This document shows, piece after piece, positions 35,968-46,751 of a DNA stretch of 64,000 nt. Source of the DNA: Adiantum capillus-veneris. Its lineage: Eukaryota > Streptophyta > Polypodiopsida > Polypodiales > Pteridaceae. The translations under genes were made by a program, and so were the position numbers. A model generated the notes under the pieces. The model made no database searches. It saw nothing but the letters and a program-made list of their open reading frames with translations, and was not told the DNA's origin. The stretch spans positions 17,712,446-17,776,445 of the forward strand of contig CM043969.1 of the NCBI GenBank assembly GCA_014529385.2. The letters run 5' to 3'. Position 1 is the stretch's first letter. Each line of letters opens with the position of its first letter.

Positions 35968-36160
35968 TGAAGGAGTACGAGCGGAAGTGCGACGCGAGAG
36001 AGAGTGCCAGAAGAAGAGCACGACGATATGGTGAACTAGCTCTACTGTAATGTGTAGAGCATAGTGAGTTCTTATTAGGTTTTAACAAAAAGAATATGTG
36101 TACATACCTGGCGGCCCGCCCACTTACCTGGGCGACCACATTGGGCTTTATACCCCAACA
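35968..36160 (-). repeat. 3' LTR of the copia element
   Basis: The minus strand starts TGTTGGGGTATAAAGCC (a TATA-like box lies at the very start) and ends CTCCTTCA. It differs from the 5' LTR at only a handful of positions, so the insertion is recent. Confidence 0.9.
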
Positions 36161-36178
36161 ACCTCCCACTTAAAGTCC
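36161..36178 (-). promoter_or_regulatory. polypurine tract of the copia element
   Basis: The minus strand reads ACTTTAAGTGGGAGGT immediately before the LTR start TGTTGGGG. AAGTGGGAGGT is a common plant copia purine tract. Confidence 0.75.
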
Positions 36179-36249
36179 AATGTGGTACTTTAAGTGTGAG
36201 AGAAGCTACTATACAAGCTAATATACAAGAGATGTAGAGAAGTGATGTA

Positions 36250-39200
36250 CTACCCTACACCTAACTGCTTGCGAAAATGCGCAAAGCTCTCTGAGGGAAG
36301 TCCTTTTGTAAGTAGATCAGCAAGATTTTCTGTGGTGTGAACTTTGACAAGCTAAAGTTGCTTATCCTCGAGCATTTCCCTGATGAAATGATACTTCACA
36401 TCCACATGCTTTGTCTTTGAGTGATAAACTGGATTGCGAGCCAATTGTATAGCACTTTGACTATCACAATATAACACAGGCATCTCTTCTTTGATTCCCA
36501 AATCTGTTACTAGTCGATTAAGCCAAATTGATTCTTTGCATGCCTCTGATGCTGCAACATATTCAGCCTCTGTAGTAGACTGAGTAACACAATCTTGTAA
36601 TCTAGAACGCCATGATACTGCTCCACCAGCCAATGTAAAGACATACCCTGACGTAGACCTTCGGTTGTCTAAGTCACCTGCATAATCTGAGTCTGTAAAA
36701 CCCTTTACACTTAGCTCCTGACTCCCATAGCATATACGCATACTCTTTGTAGCTTTCAGGTATCTCAATATTCCTTTCACTGCCTCCCAATGTTTCTTGC
36801 CTGGGTTTGACATGTATCGACTTACTACTCCCACTGCAAATGCAATGTCTGGGCGAGTAGCAATCATTGCATACATCAAACTACCCACTACAGAAGCATA
36901 TGGAATCTTATCCATTTCAGCCTGTTCTTCCTCAGACACAGGACAATCTTGTTTGCTAAGTTTCACATATGGTGGCAATGGAACACTCAGTGCCTTTCCC
37001 TTCTCCATATTGAAACGTTGCAAAACCTTGTCAATATACTCTGTTTGAGATAACCAAATCAACTTCTTTGATTTGTCTCTCTCAATGCGCATACCAAGTA
37101 TATGACTTGCCTCACCCATGTCTTTCATGTCAAACGATTTTGCCATCTTTGACTTCAAAGCTGAAATTTCTTCCAAGTGCTTGCCAGCAATCAACATGTC
37201 ATCCACATACAAAATAAGGATCAGCCAACTACCATCCTTAGCCTTCTTTGTATATAGACAGTGATCGAACTCACTACGTTTGTAGCCTTGAGAAAGCATA
37301 AACTTGTGGAATTTAAAGTACCATGCCCTCGGTGATTGTTTTAAGCCATAAGACTCTTTAACAACTGGCATACCCAATCTTCCTTGCCTTTCTCAACAAA
37401 CCCTTCTGGCTGCTGCATGTAAATTTCCACATCTAAATCACCATGCAAGAACGTTGTCTTGACATCCATTTGGTGCAACACCAAATCTAATATGGCAACC
37501 AATGCAAGAAAGCATCTCAATGTAGTCATCTTGACCACCGGAGAGAAGACTTCATCAAAGTCAATGCCTTGTTCTTGCTTAAAGCCCTTGGCAACAAGCC
37601 TTGCTTTGTACTTTGGCTGACTATCATGAGTGGTGATCTTATACCTGTAAACCCATTTACAAGGTAGAGCCTTTTTGCCCTATGGTAATTTAAGTAGCTT
37701 CCATGTCTTGTTGTTATGCAGAGCTGTCATCTTTGACTACATGGCCGATTGCCAATTCCCGGAGTCCTTCATTTGCACTGCTTCCTTGTAACATGAAGGC
37801 TCATTGCAATCAGTCAACATGACATAGTTCATAGATGGAACAAACCTATCAGGAGGTCGCGTGACACGTCCAGATCTACGCACAATAGGTGGCTCAGGCT
37901 CAACCACAACCTGTGGTTCCACTCTATCCTGTCCTTGCTCCTCTTGAGCTCTAACATTTTGTCTTGCACGTGCAGGTCCATCTTCTTGGAAGACAACTCT
38001 TCTAATCTCCTCAACCCTCTCTGGTTTCGAATGATATTTGGATTCATTAAAGTGAACATCATTGCTGCGGACAACCTTTCTGGATTCGGGATCCCAAAGT
38101 CTGTACCCCATCTCACCAGAATTACCATAGCCTAGAAAGATGCACTTTCTACTCTTTGGCTCAAGTTTGTTCCTAAATTCCTTTGGAACGTGAGTATATG
38201 CCTCACAGCCAAAGACTCTGAGATGCTTGTATGAGGGCATTTTGCCTGACCATACCATCTCTGGCACTGAATCCTCTGCAAAACCTTGCTAGGAGATCTA
38301 TTTACAAGATGAACAGCTGTTGATACAGCTTCTGCCCAAAACCCATTTGGCAGCTGTGCATTAGACAATATACTTCTGACCTTCTCTTGTATGGTCCTAT
38401 TCATCCTCTCAGCAACACCATTTTGAGGAGGATTGGAAGGAGCAGTAAGTTCACGTTTTATACCTTTTGACTCACAAAAGTCCTGAAAGGCCTTTGAAAC
38501 ATACTCTCCACCATTGTCAGTGCGTAAGCATTTAAGCTTCTTGCCACTCTGATTCTCCACAAGTGTCACAAACGTTTTGAAAACACTAAACGCTTCATCC
38601 TTGTGCTTGAGAAAGTAAACCCATACTTTCCTCGAGTAATCATCTATAAATGTCATAAAGTAAGAAGCTCCCCCTAGAGATAGGTTAGGCATAGGTCCAC
38701 ACAAATCACTATGAACAAGTGCCAACTGTGTATCTCTTCTACTGCTTCTATGCTTATGTGGCTGCTGTGTTTGCTTACCATACAGACAATGTTCACAGAA
38801 TTCAAAATCATTAAATGAAAAGCCAGGCAAATAACCAGAACGAGACAAGATTTCCATTCCCTTCTTGGACATATGTCCTAACCGGCTATGCCACAAAGAA
38901 ACGTTCGGCTGCTCGGTTAAATTGATTACATTTTTAGAGACATTTGATACATAAATCATGTAAAGTCCTCCAGACTTTACTCCATGTGCTACTGTCATAG
39001 AACCCTTGGATATCTTCCACATGTTCTGTCCAAAAGTGGTGACGTAGCCAGCATCATCAAGTAAACCTGTGCTGATCAAGCTCTTTGTAATTGCGGGAAC
39101 ATGTCTCACATTCTTCAGCGTGAAAGAAGAGCCATTCTGAAACTTCAATTGAACATCTCCAACACCTAAGATCTCACATGTCTGCCCATTGCCTAGCCGA

Positions 39201-39479
39201 ACATGATCTTTAGTGGTCACATAAGAGGTAAACCACTCCTTGTTTGGAGACACATGAAGTGATGCCCCTGAGTCTATAATCCAGTCACTCAGTGCATTTC
39301 CATCAGATGTTGTAAGAAGAGCTGAGTCCATTGTATTCTTCAAGAAGTAGATGTCTCCTGACACTAGACTGTCATCCTCTGCAACAGTGTTTGTAACATT
39401 TAGTTCTTGAATCTTCACTGAGGACTTGTTCTTCTCACCATGGTCTTCAGCTTTCTCTTTGCCCCGAGCCTCGATCTGA
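36250..39479 (-). pseudogene. copia pol polyprotein, broken
   Basis: Read leftward: protease with WIIDSGASLHV, GAG-pre-integrase with LWHSRLGHMSKKG and CEHC, integrase with HSDLCGP, LRTDNGGEY and NGVAERMN, reverse transcriptase with HQMDVKTTFLHGDL and LYVDDMLIAG, and RNase H with TDSDYAGD, STTEAEYVAAS and CDSQSAIQLA. Damage: a frameshift near 38275 after SPSKVLQ; stops near 37740 and 37680; a one-base deletion near 37350 in the KSLYGLKQ motif; and a TAG at 36352-36354, after which the normal tail (TTENLADLLTKGLP) reads on to 36250. All catalytic residues survive, so the element is dead only through recent point damage and loss of gag. Confidence 0.92.
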
Positions 39480-39493
39480 GCTCTGATACCAGT
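39480..39493 (-). promoter_or_regulatory. primer binding site, initiator tRNA-Met type
   Basis: The minus strand reads TGGTATCAGAGCTC two bases after the 5' LTR, complementary to the 3' end of plant initiator tRNA-Met as in most plant copia elements. Confidence 0.9.
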
Positions 39494-39686
39494 TGAAGGA
39501 GTACGAGCGGAAGTGCGACGCGAGAGAGAGTGCGAGAAGAAGAGCACGACAATATGGTGAACTCGCTCTACTGTAATGTGTAGAGCATAGTGAGTTCTTA
39601 TTAGGTTTTAACAAAAAGAATATGTGTACATACCTGGAGGCCTGCCCACTTACCTGAGCGACCACATTGGGCTTTATACCCCAACA
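39494..39686 (-). repeat. 5' LTR of the copia element
   Basis: Same length (193 bp) and ends as the 3' LTR. Differences include CGCGAGAAG versus CCAGAAG and GGAGGCC versus GGCGGCC segments. Confidence 0.9.
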
Positions 39687-39985
39687 CTTATGTCTTGCTG
39701 CAGGCCTTTAATCTGCGCTTCCACTTCATTCATTGACACGACCTTGCAAAAATGTAGCAGAAACTGCTCTTTAAAACCTGTCCAAATCTGTTTGTCTGTT
39801 GCCTGCAAACCATCAAACCAAGCCTTCGCTTTTCCTCGCAGCACCAAGGGCACGGTATGCACCTTGTCATCATCACCTGTCATCTGCAATGATAGCAGGA
39901 ACAACTCAAAATCCGCCAGCCAGTCGTCCGCATCCTCGCTTCCACTGAAGATCGGGCCACTGCTTTGCCACATCCTTGCTTCCAA

Positions 39986-40260
39986 TCACATCACCAAGGA
40001 GCTATCAGTGTGCTCCTCAGTGGGGGCACCAGAAGATGGAGAGGGGGAATGGGGAGCACGCCCAACGCGCCAACACGGAATGCCTCCTATAGCCCAGGGC
40101 ACACACTGCACCCCAATCCACTTTGCGAGCACCTTCGACTCGCTCTTTTCACCAAACCACGTGCGCACACGCGCTCATATGGACACACCCTAACTCACAC
40201 AACCCGCGCACCTCAATGCAGTGGCTTTTACGCTCTCCCACACGCTCAAAATGCCACACG

Positions 40261-40316
<56 letters not shown>

Positions 40317-41015
40317 CACTTCGTCGGGGCGGCGCACACTTGCCGACACGCTCGCACGCACACACACGATACTACGCAAGAGACTCAATGCAATGGGGTA
40401 AACTCTGCTTTACAAATACAGGATCACCGCCGCAACCGGCGCGCATCAGAAAGTACACAAGGGTGAGCCCCGCTCAAGCCCGGCTTCAAAGACTCCATGA
40501 CTTGTACTCCTCGTGACCTCCCTGTGGCTCCAAACGAGCGAGCAACCCAAGATCCAAAAAGACCAGTCGAGGAAGTTCTCTTCTCCCTTCCTCCTTCTCC
40601 CCAAGCCCAAGGAAAAAAAAAAAACCTCTTTTTCTCGAAGAACGCTGCCTTCTTCTTTTTCTCCCTCACCTCCTAGCTTCCAACAACAAAAGGAAAAAAA
40701 ACTTTCTTTTTTTAGCCCCACTGCATCCTAGGCTTTTTTTTGTGAATCCTTTTCCTTTTCCTTTTGAGCAAATTCCACCAAAGCTAAGGGGTCACCCTTT
40801 TCCCTTTGAACTTATAGCCAAAGACTTTAATCACCCGTCTCTCATGTGGTCGGTGCTCCGTGTGCCCGGGCTCGCCCAATAAGTTTTCCGACTGTGCTGC
40901 ATGGGAGATCCACCTATCGGCTCCGCGTCATGATGCCTTGACAATCTCAAATGGCGTGTTCCAAACATTGGAAAAAGCATCCGATCATCCACGTTCCCTA
41001 CGAACTGCCGACCTC
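39986..41015 (-). other. leader of the gag-only element, low complexity
   Basis: This lies between the gag start and the recognised LTR. It contains a CT microsatellite at 40264-40312, CA-rich stretches and several A/T/C homopolymer runs (40600-40770). Part of it may belong to the LTR, because the left copy is truncated at the matching point. No primer site could be assigned. Confidence 0.5.
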
Positions 41016-41634
41016 GGCCGAGCATATCTCCATGCTCCGGACTCCGATTCAGGTGCCGTCGACTCCGACTAGCATCACATGCTGCATACTACCCACCAGA
41101 CACCTGGCGAGCTCAAGAAAACACCAAATTTCACATTTCCCAAGGAAACGCCTCGAAACTGGCCCCTACCAAAACTTGATTGTCCATAACTTTCCATCGA
41201 GAAGCCCGATTCTCAATCCGAAAAGACCTGCATGCTACAAAACTCGAGGAATTTCCATGTATCATTTCACACCCGCCTTGACCAACCACCTGTGCCCGCC
41301 CAACCCGGCAAGGATCTGCAAACGCATCCCACTTCAACTTGCCATATCTTGCACATATGGGCTCCGTTTGACGAGTCGTCTGGACCAGCTTCTAGAGCAC
41401 ATCAGGCATCACATTTCAGCACACAAAACCATCACTTTGGACACAGGAGGCCACCATCCAATTTAGCACCTGGCAGCAGACCCTTGGCCAAGAAAACCAT
41501 CATATGCATACACTTCCCGATCCACCTAACCACAGTGGAACTTCACAGCTGTATTATCACCTGGGCCCGCATCTACTCGACCACATAGCCCCGCCTGTGC
41601 CCATTTCTATCATCGACATCATTTGGCTGCACCA
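41016..41634 (-). repeat. 5' LTR (recognised part) of the gag-only element
   Basis: Direct-repeat partner of 33544-34170 with small differences (for example AAATTTCACATTT versus AAATTGCGCATTT). It is followed by GCGTT; a target duplication cannot be tested because the other end is truncated. Confidence 0.8.
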
Positions 41635-41639
41635 GCGTT

Positions 41640-42130
41640 ACATAAGTATGGTTATAAAAAAAAATGTCCCATGAGACAAGCTCCGCGGATGGACAACCAG
41701 CATAGAGTAGCTTTCCAAGGTCAACGTGGATGGACTCAAAAGTTCCTGTGAAGGACTTATTGGCTCCCACTCTACAAAATCAGATGGGAATACATCTGTA
41801 AACATGAACAAGCAATGAAAGCCTTATAGACATCAAAGCAATATATACAACAGAAATACAAAATATACAATCTAAAAATTTGATAGAGGAGTGAAATTAC
41901 AGTTTGCAGGAAACCTGAATGGAGCCATTATTGTCTCTAGCTTCAGTTTTGAAGCAGCATACACATGTTGCACCTTTGCAAGATGCTTGCCATCATGGGT
42001 TTGCTTGAACTCCATGATCCTTCCCTTCCAATGATGTGCTCGAGAAGCCATGTGTCTCCTTGAGACCTTGTGTGAACCTCTTGAGCTGGGCTGCATTGTT
42101 ACCCACGTCAATTGTTTGAACTCCATCGTT
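41640..42130 (-). pseudogene. decayed minus-strand gene fragment, unknown
   Basis: 42126-41872 (HWKGRIMEFKQTHDGK, then LAKVQHVYAAS) and 41770-41640 (MGANKSFTGTFESIHVDL, then LLYAGCPSAELVSWDIFFY) look like two exons of one protein. The interval 41771-41871 would be a short intron. The first piece has the feel of a BAH-like domain (GR...DG..LAKVQHVY), but I cannot support that further. Confidence 0.35.
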
Positions 42131-43289
42131 ACCCAGCATCCACTATCGTCTTGTATGTTGCTGCATGAGATGGAGTCAATGACACTCCTAGGTCATTGAG
42201 TACTTGATGATGCCATGGAGAATAGTGGCACAACCTGCAGAGAAACATTTATGATTAGAGATTGCACATCCATGTTCTCAACTGTATAGAGCAAGATTCT
42301 TGATGGTACATCAAACGAAGGATGCCACTTACTGCTATACTGCTCCACCTGCTTGTTGGCTTAATTGGGAAGATAATGTTGCAAAGCTTGAGAGGAAATT
42401 AGATCCTCTCTAGAGAGCACAATGGAGAAGGAGGAAGAAACCTATTGAGGAAAGAAAGAGGAATGATCTAGTAGAAGAATATGCAACAAATCTTCAGCTT
42501 TAGGTAGAGGTGTTTAGTGAGGCTAACGGAGAAATGGAGAACTTCAGCTTGAGGAGAATGCAGTAAGCTTGAGGAGGGAAAGAAGGTTCAAACTTCTGCT
42601 GCTGCAGAGCTTTTGGGAGGGAAAACTGAAAGGAAGGAAAGAGAAGCAACTCTTGCAAGGTGAAGTGAAGAGAAGTGAGAGATGGTACAGTAGAGAGCAA
42701 GGAAGGGAATGATCAACACGTTTTTGGAGGGACCCCTTTTTAGGAGAGAGAGGAGGAGAAACTGACAGCCACTAGAGAGAGAAAGTATTGGTTTTTACTC
42801 AACTATTTAGAGAAAAGTTCATTTTTTGAATTTATAATAGATTTTCTCTTTGTATTTTATAAAAGAGCACAAGTTTGATCGCTTACTTTTAGGACTGCCA
42901 TACCCACCATTTCAGTCCACATGGAATCAACCCATTTGCCCCTTCCATAATCTCCTTTTTAATCCCATGGAAAATAAAGAGGCCCCATTAGACCCCATTC
43001 CCTTCCTAATGTTCAAAAGAGGTAGAAACATCCTAAGCCATTTCCAATTGTTGCTACTTCATCTAGTATAAATGATGAGAAATCCATGCTTACAATTATA
43101 TTGGATTTAAATGGTCTATTATTAAAGCGTTCCCCTCAGCCATCCTCACACCACAAGTCAATGCATAGAGATTTAAAAAGATATATTATACTTAGGCCAA
43201 GTTGCATACAATTCTTGACGACTATGTTGCAGAATTTTAATGTTGCAATCTGGTCAACACAACTCAACTAGGGATACATTACCTTTCTT
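42131..43289. other. spacer with a repeat copy related to 30.75 kb
   Basis: 42360-42790 is purine-rich and non-coding. 42940-43030 contains, inverted, the words CATTAGGAAGGGAATGGGG and GGCCTCTTTAT found in the 76-bp tandem duplication at 30742-30893. No full terminal structure is evident. Confidence 0.55.
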
Positions 43290-43329
43290 TGTAGTCTAGT
43301 ATTAAGACGCATTTTCAATGCATATGACC

Positions 43330-44245
43330 TAATAAGAAACAAGCTTGGTGGTCCACAAAGAACACAAATTTGTTAGCTAATAGGTAATGTCTACACTTTT
43401 TCATGGCATAGATCAATCCTCGTCCTTTCCTTTTTGTGGTGGTATAATTCTTTTCTGCCATGTTCAATTCTCGGCTAGCATAAGAAATAGGAAAATCAAA
43501 TTTCCCATCTCTTAGTTGAGCTAGTATACATCCAATGGAAAAATTGGAAGCATCTACATGTATGTGGAATATCTTATTCTAATCTGGTGCTTTCAATAAT
43601 TGAGCTGAAGTGAGAGCTTGCTTAAGCTTCATGGAGGATTCTTCACACTCATCAGTCCATTCAAAGTGTGTGATCAAACTGTACATGGGTTTTTCAATTA
43701 TAGTGTACATGTAAATGAACCGTCTGTAATATCCACAATGTCCCATGAAGGCTTGAACCCCCTTGACTATTGTCGGTCTAGGCAAATTAGCAATAACATG
43801 AATTTTATCTATATCAATAGCTATGCCATTTTTAGACACTATATATCCAAGAATTTTTCCTTGTCTACCCATGAATGTGCACTTTTCAGAATTTAAGCAA
43901 ATCCTATAAAGTCTATATTTTTTGAATACCTTTTTGAGGTGTCCAAAATGATCAGCGCGGATTGATGAATGTACTCATAGATCATACATATATACTTCCA
44001 AGAAATTCCTAAGATATTCTTTAAAATCATGGCTCATCAATCTTTGAAAGGTGGCAGGAGCATTAGTTAATATCTTCTTTGATCTTTCTGACAAATGTTT
44101 CATTATATGTGTATGGACTTTGTCTACTTGGTTTAGCATCATCTCTCATGGGTATGGTATATTGACAGATTTTTGGATCAACGCGCTTGAGATCCTTATG
44201 AGATCAAGCAAAGATATCTCGGTATTCTTTTAGTAAGCTTAACAA
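43330..44245 (-). pseudogene. gypsy reverse transcriptase/RNase H with internal deletion
   Basis: LKEYRDIFA and YTIPMRDDAK lead to KIKEDIN, then the frame jumps directly to APATFQRLM. About 100 residues with the first catalytic Asp are missing. The YVDD/YMDD box is changed to YMYDL followed by a stop (near 43985). Next come GKILGYIVSKNGIAID, HCGYYRRFI and FEWTDECEESSMKLKQAL. RNase H follows, with IHVDASNFSIGCILAQL, YASRELNMAEKNYTTT, CRHYLLANKFVFFVDHQA. The enzyme is inactive. Confidence 0.85.
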
Positions 44246-45412
44246 AAGCTCTTCTTCTTCTTCTTCTTTCGTAAGGTCATTTGCAATGTAGGCTGGTCTA
44301 GGCTCTTCTCCTTGTTCAATTGTCGGCCATATCTATTTTTTTTGCGTTTTCACGTCCCTCTTAGGACTCACCTTGTTTTCGTAGTTCCCTGAGAGCTTGT
44401 TCGACTTTGGTCTTGGAGAGTATATTTCTTGTAATGGGATGGAACGCTCATTACATCTTTACCATCCTCTTCTGTGGTTTCCATTTCCGTCGTATATATC
44501 TCCTTTAGAGCTTTTTTCAACTCTTGATACTTATTTTTCCATTCAACTCGTGTCATGGTTGAACACTTGTACTGGTTTTTAGGTTTTGCTTGAGTTTTCT
44601 TTCTTGTTTTTCTCAATGTTTTTTTCATTTTCATGTCGTTCGTTTAAAGGATATCTACCAGTGATTTTGTCCTTGACACAATCATGTGCATCTATCTGCA
44701 TCAAGAACTGTGTTCTACTAGAGACCGATGATATAGGTCTAGCTTTCAAGTTTCTCGTGTCTCTTTTTCGTGTATACCATTTCTGTCTTCTTGGTTTTTG
44801 GTTTGGAAAGTCAAAAAACCTTTCCTCCCCTCCTTTCATGAGTAGCTTAGGTCTCACGTGTTCTTTTTTTGACCGCGAATCATCTGAGGTAGCTGAATGT
44901 TCTTCCAACTTGTGTGTTGCATCATAGTAGAGGTCTGAAAGGCTTGTTGAGATTTCATCAAGTCCTTGGATTCCAGAATTTGGATGGGAATGTGAAGGGT
45001 TGAATCATTTGGATGGGAATTATGTCCTAGCCGTCCTCATTGCAAAATTGAGTAGGCATAGCATGTTTACACATACATCCATTGTTGCTAAAATTTGAGT
45101 CCACTCCAATGGCCTTAAAAAAATCTCTGGAAAGGGTTCAGGTACATAGGCTTCGTCTGTGCAATCCCTTTCTAAGATACATTCTTCTTGTTTTAAGCTC
45201 CCATTTTTTGAGGCTCCACACATCCAAATAGGAGTGTCTTTGTTCAACCAAGATGAAGGCTTTGTTCAAGCCGAGGAAACTAAATCGAATTCTTGTATGG
45301 ACGATTTCATGACATCTCTATAAGTGTGATCTTTTAAATTAACTCTTGTTATTGATCCCACTTGCTTCAAGTACAGATAATTGTTTCCCCAATCTTGGAT
45401 GAGTTGTACTTG

Positions 45413-45823
45413 TCACATAAAAGGTCTTCCCAAGATGATTTTGTAATTGAAGTTCTTCCCAAAGTCTACTATGCCAAAAGTGTGTTGAAATTCAATCCCA
45501 CAAGAATTAACTATCACTTTTTCAAGTAGTCTTAAGGGTATTTTGATATGTCCATCAGCCAGTTGCAATTCCATTTGAGTTTGTCTAATGGCTTGTTGTC
45601 CCCAGGATTCCCATATTGCTTTCGTGGCTACGGCTATGCCTACCCCACTATCCAGTATTGCCATGGTTTTTATGTCATTATATTTCACTAGAAGGGTTGT
45701 GTTTCCTTCTTCCCCTTCGTAGTATCCTCCGACTTTGTTCATTGGAATAGATCTAATCTCTTTGTTATCCATTTTGTGTTTCAATTTTCCCATTTTTTTT
45801 GCGATTAGCCTTGTTATTCCCAC
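45413..45823 (-). pseudogene. gypsy aspartic protease domain
   Basis: The open frame has MAILDSGVGIAVATKAIW, the DSG-type active-site motif with hydrophobic surroundings, then LQLADGHIKIPL and YKIILGRPFM, the usual second half of retropepsin-like domains. It lies between gag and reverse transcriptase, as expected. Confidence 0.75.
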
Positions 45824-46751
45824 CTTCTCTAGAGTTTTTTGTAGATCATTCTATAAATATGGTCTGATTTTTAACAGTTCTCCTAAAGTAAGAGTGCATT
45901 GGATGGGCGTAGACATGATTGAATGAATGTTGTCTACTTCTAGGGTCTGTTCAACTCTTTTTACCTGAGTGGTTTTACACACCGTGGATTCATCCTTGTT
46001 ATCTCCCAAGTAAGAGGGTAATGTTTTTAAGGTCAATGATTTAGACATCCTTGAAGCCTCAAATCCGCACTCCCCATACAAGGATTGTACATCCATGCCC
46101 ATAGTAGGAGGTAGATTGTCTAACCAAACTTCCTCTATAGGGGCTGACTTCAAAGTTAGGCTCCCATCATTAATCTCTCTAACATTTTTCCATATGTGTC
46201 CTGGCAAGTCTTCTTCAACGAATGGAATTTCATCTAAGGCATCTTCGTTGGTCTGGCACTATAAGTTCTGGCTCTTTTGTTTCAAGGTGGGTTTCTACCA
46301 TCACTTTGGATTTTTCTTTACTGGTTCCTACCACAAGCTCCTCAGGTTTTCCATACTCTCGATCTTGGGTTTTTGTTTTTTCAGCATCTCTTGTGTGATT
46401 CTTACCAAATTTTGATAAGCTTCAAGCTTAGTTGCTTCCATGTCTGGAGAAGAATAGTTTTTCTATTTGTTTTCCGTGTTTTGGCCTGCTTTAAGTCATG
46501 CTTGGTAAGCTTCCAAGGCAGCCTTAATTGGCTCAAAAATTTGATCCTCTAGATTTTACAGTGGTTTCTTTGATTTTTCTTCCAGTTTCTTTCACATTTT
46601 CCCGGAATATCTTCTTTGCTTTCTCCTCGATTTCAGCCCTTTGTTTCTGTTTTCTCATCTCATACCTTTTGTTTATGCTTCTCTTAGTCTTTTGAGAGGA
46701 ATTTTTTGTATTCTCTGAGTCATCAAAGGAGTTATGTTTCTTTTTCTTAGC

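Larger units (their letters stand above)
35968..39686 (-). mobile_element. Ty1/copia element with both LTRs, gag-deleted
   Basis: Two 193-bp LTRs (35968-36160 and 39494-39686) with TG..CA ends are almost identical. On the minus strand the order is 5' LTR, primer site TGGTATCAGAGCTC, protease, integrase, reverse transcriptase, RNase H, purine tract, 3' LTR. The flanks CATAT (35963-35967) and CTTAT (39687-39691) match at 4 of 5 bases, a plausible target duplication. The interior is only about 3.3 kb because most of gag is missing: the frame enters protease about 70 codons after the primer site. It sits inside the gag gene of the host element, same orientation. Confidence 0.9.
34609..39985 (-). 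pseudogene. gag-like protein gene interrupted by copia insertion
   Basis: The N-terminal part is 39985-39692 (start MEARMWQSSGPIF) with the retrotransposon gag pattern: WLADFELFLLSL, VPLVLRGKAKAWFDGL, WTGFKEQFLLHF. After the copia element the same frame resumes at about 35962 (CDNFEVFVAEFEVFW, then EKFLACLHPVVREKV) and is open to the stop at 34609. That is roughly 100 plus 450 residues. The C-terminal half is acidic and rich in Val, Glu and Met, with one hydrophobic stretch (VLCGTMLMVMLVKVAVQCAL) and no CCHC zinc knuckle. Apart from the insertion the frame is undamaged, so the gag was probably functional until the copia element landed. Confidence 0.7.
33544..41634 (-). mobile_element. gag-only LTR retroelement (LARD-like), split by a copia element
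   Basis: Direct repeats at 33544-34170 and 41016-41634 are nearly identical (shared words TCAGGTGCCGTCGACTCCGA and ACCAACCACCTGTGCCCGCC). Read on the minus strand they begin TGGTGCAGCC. The left copy is preceded on the minus strand by a purine-rich AAGGGGGTGGGCAATGA, as a 3' LTR should be. The interior holds one gag-like frame on the minus strand and no protease, reverse transcriptase or integrase, so the element depends on others. The LTR may be longer than the shared part: the right copy has no counterpart upstream of 33544, so the left end looks truncated. The copia element at 35968-39686 splits it. Confidence 0.75.
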
